From contig JACDQD010000127.1 in assembly GCA_019843655.1 (NCBI GenBank), positions 1 to 64,000 of the forward strand: a stretch of 64,000 bases of DNA, in the 5' to 3' direction. Position numbers and translations under genes: made by a program. This document shows, piece by piece, positions 37,801-47,710 of the stretch; positions within the stretch are counted from its first letter, which is position 1, and each line of letters starts with the position of its first letter. The notes under the pieces are model-generated. The model did not search any database, had not been told where the DNA came from, and saw only the letters and a program-made list of their open reading frames with translations. The DNA is from Lethocerus indicus. Its lineage: Eukaryota > Arthropoda > Insecta > Hemiptera > Belostomatidae.

Positions 37801-38610
37801 AACTGTATTTTTGGGTTAATAATCGCATTTTTAGCCTGATTTTGCACCTAAAAACTGCATTCTTGGGTCTAAAAACCGGATGTTTAGGCTAATTTTGTAC
37901 CTAAAAACGGCATTTTTGCGCCAAAAATCCGCATTTTAGGGCTGATTTATCGTCTAAAAACTGCATTTCTTGGCCTAAAATCCGTATTATTGGGTCGATT
38001 TTGAGCCCAAAAACCGCATTTCAGGGCCTAAAAAGCGCATATGGCAACGATTTTGCGCCTAAAAATGGAATTGCCGGGCCCAGAAAGCGTGGTTTAGGGC
38101 CCATTTTGCGTCTAAAAACGGAATTTTTGCGACTGAAAACCGCATTTTTGGGCCTAAAAACTGACTTTTGTGTCTGAAAACTGCTTCTCTGGCCCTAAAA
38201 AAGGCATTTTTGCGCCGATTTTGCGCCTAAAAACTACATTTTTGGGTCTAAAAATAGCATTTTCAGGCTAATTTTGCGCCTAAAAACGGCATTTTCGGGC
38301 CCATAAATCGCATTTTTAGGGTGATTTTGCGCCTAAAACGGCATTTTGGGTCTACAAATAGCATTTTAGGCTGATTTTGCGCCTAAAACAAAACTGACTT
38401 TTAGGGTTGATTTGTACGAAAACTGCTTTTTGCCGATCCAAAAATCACATTTTAGGCTGATTTTGCGCCTGAAAACCACATTTTGGGCCCTAAAAACTGA
38501 ATTATAGGGCTGATTTTGCATCTAAAAACCGCATTTCTGGGCCTAAAACCGTATTATTGGGCCGATTTTGCGCCCAAAACCGCATTTCAGGGCCTAAAAA
38601 GCGCATATGG
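34850..38610. repeat. satellite S2, forward orientation, 53-bp unit
   Basis: Units of GCGCCTAAAAACGGCATTTT, GGTCCAAAAATCGC and ATTTTTAGGCTGATTTT. Each unit contains an inverted repeat, TTTTTAGGC (9-nt spacer) GCCTAAAAA. Orientation matches the 23.3-25.2 kb block and is opposite to 25.3-28.8 kb. A higher-order unit of about 245 bp repeats at 35.24-35.73 kb. Confidence 0.95.
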
Positions 38611-38615
38611 CAACG

Positions 38616-38675
<60 letters not shown>
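38616..38675. repeat. (TA)n microsatellite
   Basis: About 58 bp of TA directly at the right edge of S2, followed by the right half of a MITE-like element. Confidence 0.93.
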
Positions 38676-38679
<4 letters not shown>

Positions 38680-38752
38680 GCAATATTCTCTCCGGCCAAG
38701 AACTCCTCAAGACCTGAAAAATACATCTTATCAAATTGTCGATTACTTTTGG
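38676..38752. mobile_element. MITE-like right half
   Basis: CAGCAATATTCTCTCCGGCC, AAGAACTCCTCAAGACC, and right end TCAAATTGTCGATTACTTTT, matching the right halves at 1.7, 6.6 and 7.1 kb. The left half appears lost into the TA run and satellite S2. Confidence 0.6.
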
Positions 38753-38982
38753 GTGGGTGCACCCAATAATAATTCTTCTCACCCGAAATTCGGGTACAAG
38801 AAAAAAAATATTTCTATTTTTTTATTGCTTAATATTTTTTACAAATACAACTCCAATACAAAAAAATTTCCGCATTTTTGCCTTTTTTTGTTCATTCTTC
38901 TTCTTCTTCTTCTCCTCCATTTTTTGTGCCTTAACAACTATAGACGCGATTATTACGGCTCAATATTAATTATACTCAGACT

Positions 38983-38988
38983 TTTATT
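38983..38988 (-). terminator. candidate poly(A) signal for HSP60
   Basis: AATAAA on the minus strand about 440 nt after the HSP60 stop. It is the first clear minus-strand AATAAA noticed in non-repeat DNA; a distant or variant signal cannot be excluded. Confidence 0.3.
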
Positions 38989-39426
38989 ACATCGACAGAC
39001 AGACTACACGCAGGAGTGGATGTAACGACACTTTTCGCTTATTTCTTAACTCTTATTCTCTATCTCTCTCTCTGTATTTCTCTAACTATAATTTTTTTTT
39101 TACCAAATTCTACTACAATCTGCCATGCACGACACAGGGTCATCTCGATGCGACAGCGACGACGTAAAAGCCATAATAAATGCAATATATGCGGCGTCCG
39201 TTCGACCGTCACAGAGAACAACACCGTGAGATGGTGAGGGGAGGGGGGGGATACACTAAACAAATAGACTAATAAAAACTTAACAAAACCGTGGAAATAA
39301 AAATAAAAAAAAGAAATGAAGTAGTAGTAGTAGCAGTACGTTGGGGAACAAGTCAGACGAGATATTGGTCGCGAGACGCTGAAATCAGAACTTAAAACGG
39401 TTAACTTGGCGCCGACGACCGGATCT

Positions 39427-39597
39427 CTACATCATACCGCCCATACCACCCATACCGCCCATGCCTCCCATACCGCCCATACCGCCGCCACCGGCTCCCA
39501 TCGGCGGCTCCTCCCTCGGCAGTTCGGCGACGACGGCCTCGGCGGTCGTCAGCAGCGACGCGACGCCGGCGGCGTCCGTCAGCGCCGTCCTCACAAC
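39427..39597 (-). CDS. HSPD1: HSP60 exon 12 (C-terminus)
   Basis: Encodes [30 protein letters not shown] and the flexible Gly-Gly-Met tail (six GGM-type repeats, ending MM, then TAG). The tail is diagnostic of mitochondrial HSP60/GroEL and lines the folding cavity. Acceptor TTGTGTTGCAG, phase 0; 56 codons plus stop. Confidence 0.96.
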   Translation of the reverse strand, partial: VVRTALTDAAGVASLLTTAEAVVAELPREEPPMGAGGGGMGGMGGMGGMGGMGGMM

Positions 39598-40114
39598 CTG
39601 CAACACAATTACAAGTATTTTTTAGAGCCGTCTCGACCAAATTTAACAATCGGTACTCGACAGAACCCGATCCTCGCGATTCGGATTGTCACGGGGTAAT
39701 TCCACTCCGAGGAAATGCGTTCTGTCCCTCCTCGACGGACAAAGGTCGGGGTGAGCTCCGCCCACCAGCGCCAACAGAACTAATATATATACAAATAAAT
39801 ATACGTCCTTCTGTATAAGGACAGCGTATAAGAGAAGGCGAATCGGGACACTTTCCGAGGTCATGTGGGTCACGGCCAAAGGTCAGCGGTGACCTTTCGG
39901 CTCTATAATATCCTCGACGGCCGCTCCGATCCTTACACGACGTCTAACACGTTTTTGTAAGAGATATTTATATAAATAATTATAACCGGGTACCCTGAAA
40001 GTTTTGGAATTCATTTTATTTCGCTAAAAAAAAAAAAAAGAAGAAACTCTAATTAGGATATTATGACAACTCTCCGGAGGAAATTTACGATTCCCAGTTT
40101 CGTCTCTTGGAGGG

Positions 40115-40178
40115 CTCAGATTAACATAGATTCAAATCATCCTCTATAATTAGGTGTCTAAGTTGGTCATCACAGCTC
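40115..40178 (-). ncRNA. candidate box C/D snoRNA family 1, copy A (diverged)
   Basis: Minus strand: box C GTGATGA, guide, box C'-like GGATGAT, box D CTGA, with AGCT/AGC(C) flanks that extend as GGAGG/CCTCC. One base is missing in the guide compared with copies B and C (CTTAGACACC instead of CTTAGGACACC), so this copy may be inactive, or the base was lost at a homopolymer. Confidence 0.5.
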
Positions 40179-40384
40179 CTCCTCCCTCCCCCGCCCATCA
40201 AAGCCAGGATGAGGGATATATAGTGTGTTATATAATTTTTCCACAGCGACAACATGAAATGAGGACTTGCCGGGTGTCTGAGGAGACTGTATCGAATGGG
40301 GTCACTGGTCACTAATTTATAGTGTAATGTAACCGGAGGACGGGCCTTAATATACACCTGGAGGATGAAGTACGGGAAAAAGCG

Positions 40385-40690
40385 GGCTGAGAGAGAGAAG
40401 GCAGTGCTCTAGGCCTGGATACACTTGAAACTGGAGGAGTCCATAACGAGGCAGTGAGGAGAGGAAGACAATGGAGAGCCAAGATGGGCCTGGATACACC
40501 TGGAGGATGACAGGGAGGAGGAAGGTGGGCTGAGGAGAGGAAGGAAGAGTGAAGAAGCAGGCCTGGATACACCTGGAGGACGACTACCGGATGGAGGAAG
40601 GCGGGCTGAGGAGAACACACCTGGAGGAGGATGAGCGGGACGAGAGGCCTGGCGTAGCCTAAGCCTAACTGTATTTTTGGTGTGAAATAA
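40385..40690. repeat. M1-family minisatellite block with conserved end
   Basis: Units CCTGGATACACCTGGAGGA and GCGGGCTGAGGAGAGGAAG. It ends CGGGACGAGAGGCCTGGC then GTAGCCTAAGCC. The same end, in either orientation, closes the M1 blocks at 55.33-55.38 kb and 63.88-63.94 kb. Confidence 0.75.
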
Positions 40691-40781
40691 ATCGGTGAGA
40701 GCCCAACTGTGATTTTTACCAAAATCCCTCCTCCAGCCCCCCGGCTTACAGTATCATTTATTTATCATGAGCCACACACAC

Positions 40782-40820
<39 letters not shown>

Positions 40821-40875
40821 TAGAAATTTATAGGTATGTATATTGCAGACCTATAACAATACCCGTTCCTTCCGG

Positions 40876-40942
40876 GAGCTCAGATTAACATAGTTCAAAT
40901 CATCCTCTATAATTAGGTGTCCTAAGTTAGTCATCACAGCTC
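40876..40942 (-). ncRNA. candidate box C/D snoRNA family 1, copy B
   Basis: Minus strand, 5' to 3': terminal stem GAGCT, box C GTGATGA, guide CTAACTTAGGACAC, D'-like CTAA, C'-like GGATGAT, second spacer, box D CTGA, closing AGCTC. The 12-nt CTTAGGACACCT is complementary to AGGUGUCCUAAG of 28S rRNA, a widely conserved large-subunit segment. It lies in an intron in the sense direction of HSP60. Confidence 0.7.
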
Positions 40943-41056
40943 GGCCAGGGTGAGAGTGTTATCGACAATCGTTAACGACGGTACATCCGGTACAAGTCCG
41001 GCCTATATCCCGAGGCGCAGGACATCGAATACAGAGGATGTCCTCGGGGATTTAAT

Positions 41057-41214
41057 ACCGAGCATCAGAGCCAACTGTATATCCTGCGACGGGTTGGTAC
41101 CGGCGCGACCGCGAGTGGACTCGAGTGCAGAGAACCTGCAGGGTCCGGAGAGGTCGCAGGGTACGTACACCCCGTCGTCATAGAATGGTTTAACTGTATC
41201 ATCATTCGCTCGGT
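41057..41214 (-). ncRNA. candidate long box C/D RNA family 3, copy 1
   Basis: Terminal stem ACCGAGC/GCTCGGT, box C ATGATGA two bases inside the stem, box D CTGA at the 3' end; 158 nt. The interior is GC-rich. It lies in HSP60 intron 11, sense direction. Confidence 0.45.
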
Positions 41215-41273
41215 TCTACGATCCAAAATGTCCGACAGTCTGTATACTGTAATAATAATAATCTAAAAACTGT

Positions 41274-41362
41274 GTACAGTTCAGACGGCCAAAGGTCGAC
41301 AACACGTCAATAGATTCAGCATAACAATGCGAAACCAATTTGGTTAATCATCATAACTGTAC
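41274..41362 (-). ncRNA. candidate box C/D snoRNA family 2, copy 1
   Basis: 89 nt. Perfect 8-bp terminal stem GTACAGTT/AACTGTAC, box C ATGATGA, internal D' CTGA, C'-like TTGACG, box D CTGA. The conserved guide before box D is GTCGACCTTTGGCCGT. I could not name an rRNA target. HSP60 intron 11, sense direction. Confidence 0.65.
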
Positions 41363-41424
41363 GTTATCTATAATTTACCCAGTCGATTATTCGCATTCTC
41401 TAGACATTGCGGCTCTTTTTTGCT

Positions 41425-43090
41425 CCCAAAAACAGCATTTTTGGGCCGATTATGCGCCTGAAAACAGCATTTTTGGACCGATTATGCGTCTAATAACAGC
41501 ATTTTGGCCTAAAAAGGGCCTGTTTTGGGACGATTTAGCGCCTGAAATCCGCATTTTTGGGCCAATTTTGCGCCTAAAAACCGCATTTTTGCTCCGATTA
41601 TGCGCTTAATAACAGCATTTTGGCCCAAAAAAGCGCGTTTTCGGGACGATTTAGCACCTGAAATCCGCATTTTTGGGCTTAAAAATCGTATTTTGCGCCT
41701 AAAACAGCATTTTGGCCTAAAAGCGCGTTTTAGGGACGATTTAGCGCCTAAATACAGAATTTGTGGGCCGATGTTGTTCCTAAAAACAGCATTTTTGGGG
41801 CGATTATGCGCCTAATAACTGCATTTTGGCCTAAAAAGCGCGTTTTCCGGACGATTTAGCGCCTAAAAATAGCATTTTTGGGCCGATTATGCGCCTGAAA
41901 ACAGCATTTTTGGACCGATTATGCGTCTAATAACCGCATTTTGGCCTAAAAAGCGCGTTTTCGGGACGATTTAGCGCCTGAAATCCGCATTTTTGGGCTT
42001 AAAAATCGTATTTTGCGCCGATTTTGTGCTTAAAAACAGCATTTTTGGGCCGATTTTGCGCCTAAAAACCGCATTTTTGGGACGATTATGCGCCTAATAA
42101 CCGCATTTTGGCCAAAAAAATAGTATTTTGCGCCGATTTTGTGCCTAAAACAGCATTTTGGTCAGATTATTAATAACAGCATTTTGGCCTAAAAGCGCGT
42201 TTTCGGGACGATTTAGCGCCTGAAATCCGCATTTTGGGCTTAAAATCGTATTTTGCTCCGATTTTGCGCCTAGCGAGGGCTGATTTTGCGCCTAAAACAG
42301 CATTTTGACCTAAAAGCATTTTGCCTAAAGTTTTAGGGACGATTTAGCGCCTGAAATCAGCATTTTTGGACTTTGCGCCTGAAAAAGCATTTTGCGGACG
42401 ATTTAGCGCCTAAAACAGCATTTTTGGCCGATTTGCGCCTAAAAACATTTTGGCGCATTTTGGACCGATTATGCGCCTAATAACAGCATTTTGGCCTAAA
42501 AGCGCGTTTTCAGGACGATTTAGCGCCTGAAATCAGCATTTTGGGCTTAAAATCGTATTTTGCGCCGATTTTGTAAAACAGCATTTTGGGCCGATTTGCG
42601 TTCCTAAAACAGCATTTTGGGCCGATTATGCGCCTAATAACAGCATTTTGGCCTAAAAGCGCGTTTTCGGGACGATTTAGCGCCTGAAATCCGCATTTTG
42701 GACTTAAAAAGTATTTTGGCCGATTATGCGCCTAAAAACAGCATTTTGGCCTAAAGCGCGTTTTTTTAGCGCCTACAGCATTTTTGGTTTGCGCCTAAAA
42801 ACAGCATTTTGGGCCGATTATGCGCCTAATAACTGCATTTTGGCCTAAAAAGCGCGTTTTCCGGACGATTTAGCGCCTAAAAACAGCATTTTTTGGCAGA
42901 CTTTGCGCCTGAAAACAGCATTTTTGGGCCGATTATGCGCCTAATAAACGCATTTTGGCCTAAAAAGCGCGTTTTCGGGACGATTTAGCGTCTAAAAACA
43001 GCATTTTTTGGCAGACTTTGCGCCTGAAAACACCATTTTTGGGCCGATTATACGCCTAATAACCGCATTTTTGGGCCATTTTGAACCGAA
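41425..43090. repeat. satellite S2 block inside HSP60 intron 11
   Basis: Units such as GCGCCTAATAACAGCATTTT, GGCCTAAAAAGCGCG and TTTTCGGGACGATTTAGCGCC. It is a distinct subfamily of S2 (AACAGC and GACGATTTAG variants) in forward orientation, with degenerate spacing at 42.2-42.8 kb. Confidence 0.93.
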
Positions 43091-43433
43091 AAACCCTATT
43101 TCCTGCTAAAAACTGCTTTTTCCCCTCCGACTGGATGTCCTCGTCTGCTCTCACGATGAGCCCTGATTTCGTACGTACCGCTCGGGTTGGGTTCCCCGAA
43201 AACCCGGAAAGACAACGATATATTTCCCCGCGACGCCAGCGCATTCCGCCAAGCCGGCCGGCCAGTGATACTACTAGTGACAATACCGTTGTAATGATTA
43301 CGGACGCGAGTCTTCGCCCGACCCGCGTGGCGTATGCGAACTTATTTGTAGCGAGACCAGTTCATCGGTGAATAAATACTTTATTCGAGTCGCGGAAGCT
43401 ACATCGAATACCGAGAATGTCCTGGGGATTAAT

Positions 43434-43603
43434 ACCGAGCATCAGAGCCAACTGTATATCCTGCGGTGGGTTGGTACCGGGCAGCGACCAGGAGTGGACT
43501 CGAGTACAGAAAACCTGCAGGGTCGGAGAGACTCCCGCCCGTGTAGCGAGCCACGCACACCCGTCATCATAGAATGGTTTAACTGTATCATCATTCGCTC
43601 GGT
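43434..43603 (-). ncRNA. candidate long box C/D RNA family 3, copy 2
   Basis: Same terminal stem ACCGAGC/GCTCGGT, box C ATGATGA and box D CTGA as the other copies, but a diverged interior and a length of 170 nt. Retention of ends and boxes despite internal divergence is the main support. Confidence 0.42.
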
Positions 43604-43660
43604 TCTCGACCAAAATGTCCGACAGTCTGCGTACTGTAATAATAATAATCTAAAAACTGT

Positions 43661-43752
43661 GTACAGTTCAGGCGGCCAAAAGGTCGACAACCGTCAAGCG
43701 GTTCAGCTCGATAATGCGAAACCAAATACTCGGTTCATCATCACCACTGTAC
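43661..43752 (-). ncRNA. candidate box C/D snoRNA family 2, copy 2
   Basis: 92 nt. Stem GTACAGT/ACTGTAC kept; box C is GTGATGA here; CTGA present at D' and D. The guide before D carries changes (CTTTTGGCCGC). Diverged copy in HSP60 intron 11. Confidence 0.55.
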
Positions 43753-43994
43753 GTACGCGCGGTTTGCAACACTCGACATTGTTGTCGGACTACAATCCAG
43801 TCTCGGATTCCTCTACGACTGTATTTTATGAAATGTAAGGGAATCGATCGCTGGCGAGTGGATTTTATTGTTACATTCAACTGTATCGTGTCATTCGAAT
43901 CTGCGACAACTGACAGCTCAGTAGCGCAAAGAGAGGACATTTCGGTGAAATGAAAGCGGATATATCGCGATCGACGATATATATTCTCTCTTAC

Positions 43995-44084
43995 CTTGGT
44001 CGGATCGATGATGCCCCTCTCGATCATGTTGACGTATTCATTGTTCAAAGCGTCGTAGCCGATTTCGCCCGACGCTGACAGAAC
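43995..44084 (-). CDS. HSPD1: HSP60 exon 11
   Basis: Thirty codons, VLSASGEIGYDALN through GIIDPTK; matches the GYDA...GIIDPTKV segment of the chaperonin equatorial domain. Acceptor TTTGCAG, donor GTAAGA, phase 0 on both sides. Confidence 0.96.
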
Positions 44085-44467
44085 CTGCAAAACAAAACGA
44101 TTCTGTGTTTTCATATATGTATTCGTCAAAAAAAAAAAAAAAAGAAAAAGTACAAATGCGCCGGCGGCCACATTGCGGAAAGGAGCGTCGTGTTTCGTGT
44201 TGATGCGCCAGAGAGAGAACAATCCCGCTGCGTGTCGAACAAAGAGATGAGTCGACTCCAAGGAAGAGTACATACCAAGGGCTCAACAATTGTGCAATAT
44301 TGCATTAGCGATGCGACAATTTGCACGAGAAATTGATGACAATATGTGGTTTGAGCTGTTGAGAGTTCGGCCAATTGCGTTGACGGGGATTATGTCCTTA
44401 TGCGTGGGGAAATTTTGAAGGAAAAGAAAAACAAAGACGACAACTACCCATCACCAGTTGTTTGGAT

Positions 44468-45140
44468 GTCCCAGGACGCCCCAGAAGCCTCCGGGACGTC
44501 CCAGGTCGTTCGAAAGCCTCCGGGACGTCCCAGAAGCCTCCAGGACGTCCCAGAAGCCTCCAGGACGCCCAGGTGGATTCGAAAAGCCTCCGGGACGTCC
44601 CAGGGCGCCTCCGTGAAGTCCCAGGTCGTTCCGAAAAGCCTCCGGGACGTCCCAGAAGCCTCCAGGACGTCCCAGGTCGTTCGAAAAGCCTCCGGGACGT
44701 CCCAGGTCGTTCCGAAAAACCTCCGGGACGTCCCAGAAGCCTCCAGGACGTCCCAGGTCGTTCGAAAAGCCTCTGGGACGTCCCAGGACACCCCAGAAAA
44801 GCCTCCGTGAAGTCCCAGGGCGTTCGAAAAGCCTCCGGGACGTCCCAGAAGCCTCCAGGACGTCCCAGGTCGTTCGAAAAGCCTCCGGGACGTCCCAGGT
44901 CGTTCCGAAAAACCTCCGGGACGTCCCAGAAGCCTCCAGGACGTCCCAGGTCATTCGAAAAGCCTCTGGGACGTCCCAGGACGCACCAGAATGCCTCCAG
45001 GACGTCCCAGGTCGTTGAAAAGCTCGGGACGTCCCAGGACGTCCGAAAGCCTCCGGGATGTCCCAGGACGCCCCAGAAAGCCTCCGGGACTTCCCAGGAC
45101 ATCCGAAAAGACTCCGTCCAGGACGCTCCGGGACATCCCG
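44468..45140. repeat. palindromic GGGACGTCCC minisatellite in HSP60 intron 10
   Basis: Units of CCTCCGGGACGTCCCAG, GTCGTTCGAAAAG and AAGCCTCCAGGACG. The 10-bp GGGACGTCCC is a perfect palindrome with a central ACGT. The left flank (44.32-44.45 kb) resembles the island at 26.56-26.70 kb. The long minus-strand frames here are repeat translations that read into HSP60 exon 10. Confidence 0.9.
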
Positions 45141-45181
45141 AGGCCCATTAACCGCGAAAAACGAGGTATCGTGTCGTTTAC

Positions 45182-45427
45182 CTTCTCGACGACGACCGAA
45201 GCTTCGACTCCGGCGTTCTGCGCAATCGTCATGCACGGCATCTTGAGCGCCTTGCCGACAATGTCGATGCCAGTCTTCTGGTCCTTGTTGGTCGTCGGTA
45301 TCGATTCGAGTTTGGCGATGCTCCTGAGTAGGGCGGTGCCGCCGCCGGGCACAATTCCCTCTTCGACCGCGGCCCTCGTCGCGTTCAGAGCGTCGGTGAC
45401 GCGGTCCTTCTTCTCGTTGACCTCCAC
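45182..45427 (-). CDS. HSPD1: HSP60 exon 10 (ATP-site and chaperonin signature)
   Basis: 82 codons, [18 protein letters not shown] ... VVVEK. It contains the chaperonin signature [12 protein letters not shown] and the [13 protein letters not shown] aspartate, which corresponds to the ATP-hydrolysis aspartate of GroEL. Acceptor TGTCGCAG, donor GTAAAC, both phase 0. Confidence 0.97.
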
Positions 45428-45863
45428 CTGCGACACAGGACAACGACAACGTTCTATTAGACAAATATATTTGTATTAATCGAGCGTTAGAGTATTCACT
45501 TGAGTCCCATACTCGGTCAACAACTGTCATAAAGTCACTAGACTGACTTGTGAATGAGACGAAAACATCGTATAAAATATTACATAATAATAATACATTT
45601 TCCCTTCTAATTTATGCGTTACAAGCCTTAACAGATTCGGGTCGGGTAAAGTAGTTTCCCTACCTAAAACTCCCACAATACAACTGTTTTTTTTATTCAA
45701 TAAATATGCTTTTGACAACAATTTTCTAGTATTATTATAATTCCTCATCCGACTGATGTATTGTTGTTATACTGCGGGGGATGGTGGTGTTAAAGAGTCC
45801 GTTGTCGTCCATTTTGACTTATCCGACGACGACAACACCAAACTGATTAATCGGCTGACTCAC

Positions 45864-46019
45864 CTCGCTCGATCCTCCGATCCTGAGGAGGGCGACGCCC
45901 GACGCCAACCTCGCCAGCCTCTCCTTCAGCTTCTCCTTCTCGTAGTCGCTGGTCGTGTCCGTGATCTGCTCCCTCAGCTGTTCGGCCCTCCTGTCAATGT
46001 CCTCCTTACGGCCCTTGCC
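45864..46019 (-). CDS. HSPD1: HSP60 exon 9
   Basis: 52 codons, [15 protein letters not shown] ... [15 protein letters not shown] ... RIGGSSE; the helical intermediate-domain segment of HSP60. Acceptor CTCGCGTAG, donor GTGAGT, phase 0. Confidence 0.96.
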
Positions 46020-46168
46020 CTACGCGAGTCGCAACGACACAACAAAACACAATACAAATGTCGTGAGTTTGGAACGTTCCCCAATCGGGCCGATATATAT
46101 ATACGCGCAAACAAAAACGGACAAGTTGACCAAAAAATAGAGTTTCCTCGGTGTATGGTTGCGTCTCA

Positions 46169-46241
46169 GGGGAGCTCAGATTAACATTGTTCAAATCATC
46201 CTGTATAATTAGGTGTCCTAAGTTAGTCATCACAGCTCCCC
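46169..46241 (-). ncRNA. candidate box C/D snoRNA family 1, copy C (best)
   Basis: 73 nt with a perfect 8-bp terminal stem GGGGAGCT/AGCTCCCC, box C GTGATGA, guide with CTTAGGACACCT (antisense to 28S rRNA AGGUGUCCUAAG), D'-like CTAA, C'-like GGATGAT and box D CTGA. It lies in HSP60 intron 8 in the sense direction, about 150 nt before the 3' splice site. By the box D+5 rule with CTAA as D', the target would be the C in GUGUC. Confidence 0.75.
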
Positions 46242-46420
46242 GCAATTTGAGGAAATAAAACTTTTTTTCCCTTAGCAAATATTCTGTTTTTCCTCCGCAT
46301 TGTAAAAGAATCTCTTTTATACCGAATACCGGTGGTTTAAACGTTATTAGTTAAACTACGATTAAAACTGAAATATCGAAATATATCGAGCAATTATTTT
46401 TCCGGTATCGTTTGACTGAC

Positions 46421-46536
46421 CTTGAGGATGAGAGTGTCGTCCTTGGTGATGATAATTTCGCCGACCTTGCCCAAATCTGATATGTTTACGTCTTCCAGTT
46501 TGATTGTCGCCGCTTCGTCGCCGAAAACGATACCAC
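46421..46536 (-). CDS. HSPD1: HSP60 exon 8
   Basis: Completes a Gly codon, then [16 protein letters not shown] ... [13 protein letters not shown] ... LILK; apical-domain segment. Acceptor CGGCGCAG (phase 1), donor GTCAGT (phase 0). Confidence 0.96.
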
Positions 46537-46632
46537 CTGCGCCGGGGGGGAGGCGTCAACAACAAATCGTTTATTAACATTGCGGTAAAACGCACATAGA
46601 GAATATGCGGTGTGAGAGAGAAGACGACGTAC

Positions 46633-46724
46633 CTGTAGCGATGGCCATGTCCTGTAGCGTCGCCTTCCTGTTGTCGCCGAAACCGGGAGCCTTGACGGCG
46701 GCTACCTGCAGACCGATCTTCAGC
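46633..46724 (-). CDS. HSPD1: HSP60 exon 7
   Basis: [30 protein letters not shown]; the very conserved [10 protein letters not shown] motif. It begins with the last base of an Arg codon and ends phase 1 at donor GTACGT. Confidence 0.97.
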
Positions 46725-47436
46725 CTGCGAGAGATCCGAAAAAAAAAAACGCGATTAAAAACCGAGAATATCAACATGGGACGGTACCGAGATAATAAAA
46801 CAGCTCGGAATAAGATATATAGAATAATTTCCGAATCCGAGGAACAATCCGTTTAGAACGTAGACGTCGGTCTTTAGTATTCGGCCGGATTATTTTCATT
46901 TTGCGCGCCACGTAACTACAGCGGGTTAATGACGACAATTACGCCGTTTCATCAACATTTCAGCGATAGCCGAGATAGCGAATGTGAACGGCGGAGAAAC
47001 CGGAGAGACGAAGCAAATGTCGATTAAGCGCGGCGCAACGTCGTAAATCGTGACGCGTAGAGGGTGTCAAAAAATCCCATTTACGACCAAAATCTGTCCC
47101 ACAACACGTCGAAGGAACCCGTCGAATTTTTCAAACTGTTCTTCACACCGATCAATTAATGGATAAGATTACTGGGAGAAACCGATAGAATAGCGAGTAA
47201 AAATATCCGTATTCGACTTGGAATACGTGGGTCGATGATAACCCTCTAAAAAATTTGAACGAATATTGTCGAAAATAATCGTATAATCGGAGAAATATTT
47301 AGTAAAGATTTTCGGCTGCTCCACACGAATGGGAAGGCGAAAAAAAAAAATCGGTAATTATTTAAATTACCCCGGATACGGAGTACCGAGAAAACTTCGT
47401 TTCCGGTAGAGAATTGTCTTATCGACGAAACGCTAC

Positions 47437-47601
47437 CTGTTGACAACGAGGGTTGAAAGCGCCTCTCCGTCAATGTCCTCGGCGATGATGACCAACGGCT
47501 TCCTCTCCTTGTTGGCCAGCTCGAGAGCGGGATTATCGACTGTACGGACGATATCTTGCTCTCGGACAACAGAAGCAGGCAGTCCTGGAATTCACTTCCG
47601 C
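47437..47601 (-). CDS. HSPD1: HSP60 exon 6 (apparent 1-nt deletion)
   Basis: Encodes [20 protein letters not shown], then after a frame change [18 protein letters not shown] and [12 protein letters not shown]. The frame breaks at about 47529-47534, where TCGATAATCCCGCTC is one base short of the family pattern QSI(I/V)PALE. A second base appears to be missing at the exon 5/6 join. Acceptor CGCGTTGCAG, donor GTAGCG. Everything around is intact, so an assembly error is likelier than a dead gene. Confidence 0.93.
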
Positions 47602-47710
47602 CTGCAACGCGAAACAAATTAAAATCTTGTCGTTGCGACCGGCAATTCACACAAAAGTCAATTTTCCCGAGTTTGATAAATTTAAACTATTCGGCAATAT
47701 TCCCACTCAC

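Larger units (their letters stand above)
41007..41376. repeat. 370-bp duplicated segment, copy 1
   Basis: One of four copies (others about 43399-43760, 49491-49812 and 50000-50352), all in HSP60 introns 11 and 1. Each contains, on the minus strand, a family-2 and then a family-3 box C/D candidate. Copies 1, 3 and 4 are close to each other; copy 2 is more diverged. Confidence 0.85.
39598..43994 (-). other. HSPD1: HSP60 intron 11, repeat- and snoRNA-rich
   Basis: The largest HSP60 intron at 4.4 kb. It contains two copies of box C/D candidate family 1, two each of families 2 and 3, an M1 minisatellite block, a (TA)n run at 40783-40817 and an S2 satellite block. The remainder, including 43.12-43.38 kb, shows nothing recognisable. 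Confidence 0.8.

Noticed and set aside
38516..39025. 169-residue + frame with a YIYIYI run, 38.5-39.0 kb
   Set aside because: It crosses S2, a TA run and a MITE fragment; the last part is A/T-rich without a domain.
41057..41214. H/ACA-type hairpin (CTGCGAC/GTCGCAG then ATATACAGTT) inside family 3
   Set aside because: The stem is lost in the 43.4-kb copy and no convincing H box precedes it; the C/D-type frame is better conserved.
44398..45530. Long minus-strand frames fused to HSP60 exon 10 sequence
   Set aside because: They read through the exon 10 splice sites into the intronic GGGACGTCCC array; splice signals and family comparison set the exon at 45182-45427.
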